DNA of 64,000 nucleotides from Candidatus Nitrotoga fabula (GTDB lineage: Bacteria > Pseudomonadota > Gammaproteobacteria > Burkholderiales > Gallionellaceae). The DNA is taken from the NCBI RefSeq assembly GCF_905221025.1, contig NZ_CAJNBL010000026.1, forward strand, positions 1 to 64,000. Reading direction: 5' to 3'. Positions 57,168 to 64,000 of the stretch are shown piece after piece (within the stretch, counting starts at the first letter, position 1; the number at the start of each line of letters is the position of its first letter). Position numbers and translations under genes: made by a program. A model generated the notes under the pieces. It ran no database searches. It saw only the letters and a list, made by a program, of their open reading frames with translations, and was not told the DNA's origin.

Positions 57168-57851
57168 ATGCAATACCAAACCATTTCGCACCCGGGTACG
57201 CTTGGGCTGGCCCAAAACAGGGTGCTGCGCAACACCTACATGATGCTTGCTCTCACCATGATTCCTACCATCATGGGTGCTTTTGTCGGTCTTTCCATGA
57301 ATTTCTCGTTCATGGCACAAAGTCCGATCATGGCTCCGTTGCTGATGTTCGCAGTGATGATGGGGATGCTGTTTGCGGTTTCTGCGTTGCGAAACAGCAC
57401 GTGGGGCATTGCCATTCTACTGGGTTTTACCTTTGTCGCCGGCGTATTTCTGGGACCGATATTGCAGCACGCGCTGCACCTGCGCAATGGCGCCCAGCTG
57501 GTTGGCCTGGCTGCCGGTGGCACCGGAGCGATTTTCTTCAGCCTGGCAACCATCGCAACGGTTTCCAAAAAAGATTTCAGCTTCATGGGAAAATTCCTGT
57601 TCATCGGCCTGATTCTGCTGGTCCTGGCTTCGCTGGCGAACCTCTTTTTTGCGATTCCGGCTTTATCGCTGACCATCTCGTCCATCGCCGTGCTGCTTTT
57701 CTCCGCATACATCCTGTATGACGTCAGTCGCATCGTGCATGGTGGCGAAACCAACTACATCATGGCAACCATGACGTTGTTCCTGAACATTTACAACCTG
57801 TTCGTCAATTTGTTAAGCCTGCTGATGGCTTTCAGCGGCGAACGCGATTAA
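57168..57851 (+). CDS. Bax inhibitor-1/YccA family membrane protein
   Basis: 227 residues from the ATG at 57168, preceded by GGAGG. Seven helices are evident, with LALTMIPTIMGAFVGLSMNF at the start, FAVMMGMLFAVSALRNSTWGIAILLGFTFVAG in the centre and LFSAYILYDVSRIVHGGETNYIMATMTLFLNIYNLFVNLLSLL near the end. This is the BI-1/YccA (UPF0005) pattern. E. coli YccA modulates the FtsH protease. It is followed by a strong terminator. Confidence 0.93.
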   Translation: MQYQTISHPGTLGLAQNRVLRNTYMMLALTMIPTIMGAFVGLSMNFSFMAQSPIMAPLLMFAVMMGMLFAVSALRNSTWGIAILLGFTFVAGVFLGPILQHALHLRNGAQLVGLAAGGTGAIFFSLATIATVSKKDFSFMGKFLFIGLILLVLASLANLFFAIPALSLTISSIAVLLFSAYILYDVSRIVHGGETNYIMATMTLFLNIYNLFVNLLSLLMAFSGERD

Positions 57852-57869
57852 AACCCGGAACCCGGCCAG

Positions 57870-57897
57870 AAAAAAGGCAGCGTAAGCTGCCTTTTTT
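57870..57897. terminator. Bidirectional intrinsic terminator
   Basis: A 12-bp stem AAAAAAGGCAGC/GCTGCCTTTTTT with a GTAA loop, flanked by A and T tracts. It lies between the convergent Bax-inhibitor gene and the DUF455 gene and can serve both. Confidence 0.95.
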
Positions 57898-57933
57898 CAT
57901 GGGTCATGCTCATGGCGGATCATTCGAGTGCAG

Positions 57934-58749
57934 TCATTTGAGTACTGCCAAAGCCGCCAGCTCTGGTTCCGTAAACCCTGCCGCCCTTCTTGCCTCGATA
58001 TTGAATGGCCCGCGCAGGACCGGCGCCTGGTAGGCTTCCGCAAGCCACGCATACGTCGCCACGGGCTCGATGCCGCGTTTCCCGCAGATCCAGTTGTACC
58101 AGCGATTGCCTGTCCTGACATGGCCAATCTCATCTGCCAGAATGATGTCGATGATTTCGGCCGCCGCAGTTTCCCCAGCCTGGGCCAGCTTAGCACGCAG
58201 CAAGGGGGAGGCATCCAGGCCGCGTGCTTCCATGGTGCGTGGCACCAGTGCCATCCGGGCGAGCACGTCGTCCGCCGTTTTTTCAACCATGTCCCATAGC
58301 CCGTTGTGCGCGGCAAAATCTCCATAGGCATACCCCCGGGTACCCAGATGTTCAGAAAGCAGGGAAAAATGCCGGGCCTCCTCTGCTGCAACGGTTAGCC
58401 AGTCTCCATAATATTCGCGCGGCATGCCCGGAAAACGCCAGACCGCGTCCAGTGCAAGATTGATCGCGTTGAATTCAATGTGGGCCAATGCATGCAGCAG
58501 AGCCGCGCGTCCTTCCCCTGTGCGCATGGATCTGCGCGGCAGGGCAAGGTGCGAAACCAGTTCTGGCCGAGATGGCCGGCCGGGGATGGGTTGCAGGACT
58601 TGCAGGAGACGCTCTGTCTCCAGGCTCATTTCGCCCTGCTCCCATGTTTTCCGCAGGGCGATCACCCCTGCCGGTTTCAGCAGCGGATCCGGCTCTGCCA
58701 GCCAGTGCAGTGCGGCCTGCCGCAGCTCTTTGGGAACGACGGCAGGCAT
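57934..58749 (-). CDS. DUF455 ferritin-like protein
   Basis: 271 residues, COG2833. HALAHIEFNAINLALDAVWRF, then EEARHFSLLSEHL and DEIGHVRTGNRWY are the Glu and His helices of a ferritin-like di-metal site, together with the MEARGLDASP loop. The family is uncharacterised but probably an oxygen-activating or metal-storage enzyme. Its ATG lies 3 bp after the rlmD stop, so it is co-transcribed with that gene. Confidence 0.92.
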   Translation of the reverse strand: MPAVVPKELRQAALHWLAEPDPLLKPAGVIALRKTWEQGEMSLETERLLQVLQPIPGRPSRPELVSHLALPRRSMRTGEGRAALLHALAHIEFNAINLALDAVWRFPGMPREYYGDWLTVAAEEARHFSLLSEHLGTRGYAYGDFAAHNGLWDMVEKTADDVLARMALVPRTMEARGLDASPLLRAKLAQAGETAAAEIIDIILADEIGHVRTGNRWYNWICGKRGIEPVATYAWLAEAYQAPVLRGPFNIEARRAAGFTEPELAALAVLK

Positions 58750-58752
58750 GGG

Positions 58753-60078
58753 CTATGCCTGCGCCTTTTCAAACAGCGCAATGGATTCGACGTGCGAAGT
58801 ATGCGGAAACATGTTCATCACGCCAGCCGCCTTGAGCACATAGCCCTTCAGATGTACCAGTACCTGCGCATCCCGCGCCAGCGTGGCCGGGTTGCACGAA
58901 ACATACACGATACGCTCTGGTGCATCCCCGCCCAGCGCCTTGACCAGCTCGATCGCGCCATCCCGGGGCGGGTCGATGAGCATTTTATCGAAATGCCCCA
59001 ACTGCTCCAGTGCCGCTTCATCGATTTCAAACAGGTTCATCTCCCTGAACCGGGCATTGGCTGCCAGGTTATTCAGCTCGGCATTCTCTCCGGCGCGCCG
59101 CACCAGCGCGGCACTGCCCTCGATGCCCACAACCTGTGCTCCGCGCCTGGCTATGGGCAGGGTAAAATTCCCGAGCCCGCAGAACCAGTCCGCAATCCGT
59201 TCATTCCGTTGCGGGTCGAGCAGTCGCACTGCCCGGCTTACCATTACGCGGTTCATTTCCGCATTTACCTGGGTAAACTCGGTTGGCGCAAACGGCATGG
59301 TAATTCCGAATTCCGGCAAACTGTAGCTCAGCGGGGGCGCATCCAGCGGATAAAACGGCGCCGCAGTTTCCGGGCCTTTTGTCTGCAGCCAGAACTGCAC
59401 GTGATGAAGATCAGCAAAATTCCGGATGGCTTGTTCATCTGCCAGCGAAAGTGGCTGCAGAATGCGCAGCACCAGGACATCGACATGCTCCCCGACCGCC
59501 ACCTCGATTTGCGGCAATGCATCGCGTATGGAAAGGCTTTGGATTAGCTCCCCCAGCAGTGGCAACAGCCGGGCGATTTTGGGCGTCAGGATTTCGCAGT
59601 ACTCCAGATCTGCCACATATCGGCCCTTCTTTTCGCGGAAGCCCACCAAGGTCTTGCCCTTTTTCTCTACATGGCGCACGGACAGCCGCGCACGCTGGCG
59701 GTATCCCCACGTCTGCCCGTGTACCGGTGAAAGAACCGTCTGCGCTTTTACCCTGCCGATGTGCCACAGATTGTCTTCCAGGATGCGCTGCTTGGCGGCA
59801 ACCTGCGCGCAGGCATCCATATGCTGCATGGAGCATCCCCCGCAAATGCCGAAATGCCGGCACTTGGGGGTTACGCGCATGAAACTCGGCCTGCGTAGCT
59901 GACCAAGGTGAGCGACTTCAAAACTGGGTTTTTTCCGGTAGGAGGAATACGAGACGCGCTCCCCGGGGAGCGCGCCTTCGATAAAGATCACCTTCCCGTC
60001 CGCATGCGCGATCCCGCGGCCTTCATGATCCAGCGACTCGATCACCACCCAGTCTGCATTCCCTGATTTCTCTGCCAT
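58753..60078 (-). CDS. rlmD: 23S rRNA (uracil1939-C5)-methyltransferase RlmD
   Basis: 441 residues from the ATG at 60078. An N-terminal TRAM domain ([15 protein letters not shown]) is followed by the 4Fe-4S Cys set ([15 protein letters not shown]). The SAM-dependent methyltransferase domain has [35 protein letters not shown], and [12 protein letters not shown] with the catalytic Cys. A GTG start at 60117 would add 13 residues; I prefer the ATG, though neither has a strong ribosome site. Confidence 0.96.
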   Translation of the reverse strand: MAEKSGNADWVVIESLDHEGRGIAHADGKVIFIEGALPGERVSYSSYRKKPSFEVAHLGQLRRPSFMRVTPKCRHFGICGGCSMQHMDACAQVAAKQRILEDNLWHIGRVKAQTVLSPVHGQTWGYRQRARLSVRHVEKKGKTLVGFREKKGRYVADLEYCEILTPKIARLLPLLGELIQSLSIRDALPQIEVAVGEHVDVLVLRILQPLSLADEQAIRNFADLHHVQFWLQTKGPETAAPFYPLDAPPLSYSLPEFGITMPFAPTEFTQVNAEMNRVMVSRAVRLLDPQRNERIADWFCGLGNFTLPIARRGAQVVGIEGSAALVRRAGENAELNNLAANARFREMNLFEIDEAALEQLGHFDKMLIDPPRDGAIELVKALGGDAPERIVYVSCNPATLARDAQVLVHLKGYVLKAAGVMNMFPHTSHVESIALFEKAQA

Positions 60079-60325
60079 TCTGCCCGCAACTCTAAAATAT
60101 TTAATTTTGGCATCCACGCTTCCGCCACCCCCGGATGCCTGAAACCATTGCTCCCGCTATACAAGCAAGCCATTCTTCGCATTCGCGAACAAAAATCTGT
60201 TCAGCCGCTTTTTCCTCCGTCCCGCAACAAGAACATAAGCTGCACGCAGCCCAGCCATTGGTCCCGAAAGAAAACGGAATCATGGTGATTCCTGCCGTAG
60301 GCAATGTCAGCCAGCCGGCGCGAAA

Positions 60326-61114
60326 TCATTGCCCTGGGGATGGCCAGCTGGCAAGGTATTCCACCCAGTGGGATTCGGAGGATTTGCCCAGGCTGCTACG
60401 CACAAGGTCACATTCCTGCCTGTAACGGGCTGGAGTGAACTGGCCGCGCATCAGCTGAAAACGCGCATACACCAGATAGGTATTCACCACATCGGTTTCG
60501 CAATAACTGCGGATTTCATTCAGCCTGCCCTGCTGGTAAGCCTCCCAGACCTTCCCGCCATCCATCCCCAGCTTGCCCGGAAACCCGATCAGCCTGGCCA
60601 GTTCATCCAGAGGGGCATTGGCACGGGCAGTATACAGGGCAAGCAGATCCATCAGGTCAAGGTGGCGGGCATGATACCGGCTGATATAGTTATTCCATTT
60701 GAAATCCTTGTCGTCCTCGCCCATATCCCAGTAACGGGCACACTGCACCCCGTGAATCAGGCTGCGATAGTGCAAAACCGGCAAGTCAAAACCGCCGCCA
60801 TTCCAGGAAACCAGTTGCGGGGTGAATTTTTCAATGCCATCGAAGAAACGTTGAATCAGGGTCCCCTCGTCGTCTTCCAGGTTCCCCAGAGACCATACGC
60901 GAAAACTGTCACCCTCGCGCATCGCACAGGAAATCGCCACCACGCGATGCAAATGGTGCTGCAGGAAATCCCCGCCGGTCTTCTGGCGGCGCATCTGGAA
61001 AGCCATTTCCGCGACATCCCGGTCACTTACTTCTTCCCGGTCCAGCCCATGCAGCACCCGCAGGCCGGCAATATCAGGAATGGTTTCAATGTCAAAAACA
61101 AGAACAGGAGCCAT
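60326..61114 (-). CDS. Predicted 3'-5' exonuclease related to PolB proofreading domains
   Basis: 262 residues. VFDIETIPD near the N-terminus (ExoI, the DxE motif), LVSWNGGGFDLPVL (ExoII) and YCETDVVNTYLVY (ExoIII, YxxxD) show a DEDDy-type exonuclease of the DNA_pol_B_exo2 family (COG3298). Such stand-alone exonucleases occur widely in proteobacteria, but their role is not settled. It lies about 250 bp from rlmD on the same strand. Confidence 0.92.
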   Translation of the reverse strand: MAPVLVFDIETIPDIAGLRVLHGLDREEVSDRDVAEMAFQMRRQKTGGDFLQHHLHRVVAISCAMREGDSFRVWSLGNLEDDEGTLIQRFFDGIEKFTPQLVSWNGGGFDLPVLHYRSLIHGVQCARYWDMGEDDKDFKWNNYISRYHARHLDLMDLLALYTARANAPLDELARLIGFPGKLGMDGGKVWEAYQQGRLNEIRSYCETDVVNTYLVYARFQLMRGQFTPARYRQECDLVRSSLGKSSESHWVEYLASWPSPGQ

Positions 61115-61369
61115 GAATTCTGGTGAATTGATTTATACCGGGAAAAAGTAGAAATCTGGGCCCCCATCTACAGGATAAGCCAGTTTACTCCGGGGAAAGC
61201 ACTGGAAATCTCAATTTCCAGAAAACACATTGGGAAAACCTGCTTTCCCCATGCAGCCAGAACGCAACGATTGCATATCCTGTTGCATGACATTATGCCT
61301 TCCAGAGATTTCCTGACAGGCTTTTCTGCTCATGCAATGAGGGTTAGTCCGCTTCCCTGGCCTTTTTCT

Positions 61370-61786
61370 CTATTTCTTTTTCCAGGAGCCGCCGATCTGC
61401 ACCCACCAGCCCGCCTGGGCACGCTGTATCCAGCGTTGCGCGAAGGTATTGCGGATATCCCCCTCCCATTCAGGATGGCCATTCGCCCGCGCAATCTCGG
61501 CATACAAAGCCTTGCGATCCTGATTTTCCGCAGCAACCAGTCCATTCACCTTCTGGCGTGCCGCCAGCGGAACGGCACTGGCATCGCGCACGGCAATCAT
61601 GCCATCAGAAGTCAGCCCGACTGCCCCATTGCCATAAAACTCGGCCAGCTGGGAATGACGGTCATGCATGGATTGTTTCAATGCAGATACTCCCGGGGTA
61701 TTGATTTCGATATTGACCTGCGCCGATGCAACATTCACTGAAAATAAAACCAACCATGCAACACAAAATTTGATCAGGGCGTTCAT
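61370..61786 (-). CDS. ydbL: YdbL-family periplasmic protein (DUF1318)
   Basis: 138 residues with a signal peptide (residues 1-22, ending ASA). RHSQLAEFYGNGAVGLTSDGMIAVRDASAVPLAARQKVNGLVAAENQDRK, broken into blocks, is the DUF1318 core. In E. coli YdbL modulates the YdbH-YnbE envelope bridge. It overlaps ynbE by 4 bp, completing the operon. Confidence 0.93.
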   Translation of the reverse strand: MNALIKFCVAWLVLFSVNVASAQVNIEINTPGVSALKQSMHDRHSQLAEFYGNGAVGLTSDGMIAVRDASAVPLAARQKVNGLVAAENQDRKALYAEIARANGHPEWEGDIRNTFAQRWIQRAQAGWWVQIGGSWKKK

Positions 61787-61995
61787 ATCGATTTCTCCTT
61801 TTGGTTAACCGGGACAGCAGGAGCGGGAGCACCAGGTTTCGTGGTCGTATCCGGACTCTTTGTTCCCTGCCAGACTTCGTCAATGATTTTGTCTGCCGCT
61901 TTTTCTGCTGCAGCAGCAGGAAAATAGATGTTGACGGTGACGCATGCGCTCAGTACAACCCCTGCCAGAGGTAGTGCTACCCAGTTCTTTTTCAT
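61783..61995 (-). CDS. ynbE: YnbE-like outer-membrane lipoprotein
   Basis: 70 residues. The lipobox is LSAC near residue 18. The following VTVNIYFPAAAAEKAADKIIDEVW is the YnbE core, and a proline-rich tail ends the protein. YnbE stacks with YdbH to span the envelope for phospholipid transport. AAGGAGG precedes the ATG by 6 nt. It is 12 bp downstream of ydbH. Confidence 0.93.
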   Translation of the reverse strand: MKKNWVALPLAGVVLSACVTVNIYFPAAAAEKAADKIIDEVWQGTKSPDTTTKPGAPAPAVPVNQKEKSI

Positions 61996-62007
61996 CCGAT
62001 TCCTCCT

Positions 62008-64000
62008 TTATTTGACCACTGCCTGCATATTCTCCTGCATGACCCGTTCCAGCCGGGAGAGCAGCTCTGTCCAATCCACCTTTCTATTGTAGCCCATCAC
62101 AGTGATGGCGGGAATGCCACCGCCCTGCACGATGGTATATATCTCGCCTTCCCCATCCACTCCGGACATGGTGCAGATCTCATTGTGCAACTCGCAACCT
62201 AGCCCAATACGCTCATAACCAAAGCTCTCGAATATACGCAGAAAGCTGCGCTGCAGAGCTGCCCCTGCTCCGGACCCACCCAGGGCGGTAATATTTTCCA
62301 CTGCCTTCTGGCTGATTCTCTTACGATACTTTCCCGGGCTGCTTGCCACTCTGGCATCAAAACGTGCCGGTCGCCAATTCACAAGTTCCAGGTTGCCCAC
62401 CGAAAGGTCAATGCGTCCCTGAATATTGCCAAATGAAAATGTGTTCGTTAACAGATCCAGATCCAGATCACGCATGTCCAGATTACCCGATAGCCGCGGA
62501 GCGCGCCCGAATGGATCGTACAGTTCCAGATGGTCCACCTCTGCCGTTCCATCAAATACTCTGAATAAAAGCGTACCATCCGCCCGGATCAGTTTATCCT
62601 GGTAGCTCACCCTCGGAACATAGCCCGACAACGTGCCATGCATCTGCGGCCAGTACAGCACTGCACTGAGCTTGTCCATGGAAATGGGCGTCAGCGTATT
62701 GGAAAAATTCCATTGCCAGTTGCCATCTTTCTGATGCAAATGAAAATCGGTGATTTCCAGCTTCCCGTCCAGTACCGGCAAGGAAGCTGCCGGCATGACA
62801 AAATCTTTTCCTTGCATCTGGATTTTTAACTTCGACGCACCCAGAGGCAACTTCATCAGTTCACTGTCTGCAAAGGAAACTTGCGCTACGCTACGCGCCC
62901 GGGCATGCCACGGGATATCCGCATTGATCCCGTTCAGGGAAAAGCGTCCCTCGGCATCCGCAACCGAAACATTGCGCAACTTAAACAACAATGCCTCGGT
63001 CGCATTCTTGCGGTACCGCCATTCCAGATCGGCATGCCCTTTCAGCTCTGTCTTTGCCAGCGCCGTATTTTCCAGAAAAGGCCTGGCATAATTGGCAAAA
63101 CCAGCTGCCAGCGATAACTGCTTTCCGGAAAGACGGCCATCCAGCAGCTTACTATTGCTAATATCCCACAGAGCGCTCAGTTTAACCTGGCCCACATCCG
63201 GCAAGGTAGCCACGGCCTGCGTTGCCTGAATTTGGCCATCCTGCCACTTGCCAGAAGCCTGCAAGGCATGCCCCGCTCGTAAATACAACGGTTGCCAGAA
63301 CAGTTCCCCATCCTGCCAGTCAATCGTTCCGCTCCAATCCCATATCCGCCCTGTGCGGGTGGCTTGAGCCTGTAGCTTGCCATGGATTTTTTCTGCAGCA
63401 TGCAAGCCGCTGGCATCCGACACTGCCCAGTCGTCCAGCTGCAAATCCGCATTGAACTGCCGCACCCCTTGTTGATCGCCTTTTATCGCCAGCGTGCCAT
63501 TCAAACCACCCTGCGAAGGCAATGGGCCGTCAGGCGGGAGCAAACCTGAAAGGCGGATGATCCGGGCATTGCGCAATCGTACGGAAGCATGCCAGGGTTG
63601 CGCCCGTAAATCCGCGTTTAACTGCCAGGACTCGTCTTTTTTCCCGGTAAGCCGTAACTCCAGGCGCTGCGGTTTAACTCTATAATTCAGAAATACGGAC
63701 AAACCGGGTAAGGAATCCAGTTTCCCGTTCAGGCATCCGATTTGCTCCGTGCTAAGCAGGAATTCAGCACAATGCAGGTGCAACCCGTGCAGGGTTCTGT
63801 CTGCAAAACCCAATTCAGCAATACTGAACTCTGCCGAGCCGTTTTGCGCCAATACCGCCTTGATTCCCCTGGCTGAAAATCCCGGAGCAGCCACATCGGC
63901 AATGTTCAATGTCACTTGCAGTGCCCAAAGCGACCCGGGCAGGAACAGCAGACAAAGACCCAGCAGACCGGTCAGGAGCTGACCCGGTATGCGTATCCTG
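62008..64000 (-). CDS. ydbH: YdbH-like AsmA-family phospholipid transport protein (5' end beyond window)
   Basis: At least 664 residues remain in the window; the frame stays open to the right edge. Its visible N-terminal part there reads LLTGLLGLCLLFLPGSLWA, a membrane anchor or signal. The first in-frame start inside the window is the GTG at 63915, but the hydrophobic stretch before it shows the gene begins further right. The C-terminal DUF2125/YdbH-type domain contains DLLTNTFSFGNIQGRIDL and ERIGLGCELHNEICTMSG. With YnbE it forms an inner-to-outer membrane bridge for lipids, redundant in E. coli with TamB and YhdP. Confidence 0.88.
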   Translation of the reverse strand, partial: RIRIPGQLLTGLLGLCLLFLPGSLWALQVTLNIADVAAPGFSARGIKAVLAQNGSAEFSIAELGFADRTLHGLHLHCAEFLLSTEQIGCLNGKLDSLPGLSVFLNYRVKPQRLELRLTGKKDESWQLNADLRAQPWHASVRLRNARIIRLSGLLPPDGPLPSQGGLNGTLAIKGDQQGVRQFNADLQLDDWAVSDASGLHAAEKIHGKLQAQATRTGRIWDWSGTIDWQDGELFWQPLYLRAGHALQASGKWQDGQIQATQAVATLPDVGQVKLSALWDISNSKLLDGRLSGKQLSLAAGFANYARPFLENTALAKTELKGHADLEWRYRKNATEALLFKLRNVSVADAEGRFSLNGINADIPWHARARSVAQVSFADSELMKLPLGASKLKIQMQGKDFVMPAASLPVLDGKLEITDFHLHQKDGNWQWNFSNTLTPISMDKLSAVLYWPQMHGTLSGYVPRVSYQDKLIRADGTLLFRVFDGTAEVDHLELYDPFGRAPRLSGNLDMRDLDLDLLTNTFSFGNIQGRIDLSVGNLELVNWRPARFDARVASSPGKYRKRISQKAVENITALGGSGAGAALQRSFLRIFESFGYERIGLGCELHNEICTMSGVDGEGEIYTIVQGGGIPAITVMGYNRKVDWTELLSRLERVMQENMQAVVK

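Noticed and set aside
60101-60304. 67-codon Cys-rich frame between the exonuclease and rlmD
   Set aside because: No ribosome site, and it overlaps an equally poor alternative frame on the other strand. High GC makes chance frames common here.
1-64000. CRISPR array
   Set aside because: No array of regularly spaced direct repeats and no cas gene were found on either strand.

Overview
The window looks like chromosome of an autotrophic betaproteobacterium. The best guess is a Nitrosomonas-type member of the Nitrosomonadaceae, but this is an inference: no amo, hao or RuBisCO gene is present. The pointers are the block nagZ-acpS-pdxJ-recO-era-rnc-lepB-lepA, the moderate to low GC of the left part, and an unusually rich set of inorganic-carbon genes. 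Most of the window is ordinary core genome. The accessory material lies mainly at about 0-12.5 kb, 34.8-53.6 kb and 55.5-57.2 kb.

Layout: (1) 0-10 kb holds an OlsB/COG3176-like N-acyltransferase with a small partner gene, an OprP/OprO-type porin, two paralogous secreted PhoX/DUF839 proteins around an MFS transporter, an IS5-family remnant and a beta-carbonic anhydrase. One PhoX-like gene has a PhoB-box-like repeat array upstream, which suggests phosphate scavenging. (2) At 10.2 kb is a 58-codon gene whose product is two copies of a 15-residue repeat. (3) 10.7-31.9 kb is housekeeping: a YadGH-like ABC exporter, a YvlD-like membrane protein, nagZ, acpS, pdxJ, recO, era, rnc, lepB, lepA, bcp, a PIN-PhoH protein, msrB, yciB, yciI, bolA, a parvulin, purL, nnrD and a SpeE-like protein. 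(4) 32-42 kb holds ppsA, a universal stress protein, a second carbonic anhydrase followed by a SulP transporter, tsaC, psiE, purC and purE. (5) 42.8-51.8 kb is a carbon-uptake locus: a lone Cache-domain protein, a SulP-STAS transporter fused to a chemoreceptor-type four-helix sensor domain, the DabA/DabB DIC pump and a divergent LysR regulator. (6) 52-64 kb has visibly higher GC: a membrane cytochrome c, recJ, a foreign-looking gene beside an intact tRNA-Ser(UGA) and a broken tRNA-Ser half, a Bax-inhibitor-1 family gene, a DUF455 protein, rlmD, a 3'-5' exonuclease and the ydbH-ynbE-ydbL envelope operon, which runs off the window.

How it fits together: DabAB energises vectorial hydration of CO2. 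The SulP proteins are candidate bicarbonate importers, and the two beta-carbonic anhydrases interconvert CO2 and bicarbonate. The LysR gene next to dabA is the obvious regulator. The most novel observations are the SulP-STAS-sensor fusion, the two-repeat small protein at 10.17 kb, and the tRNA-Ser scar next to an unidentified protein.
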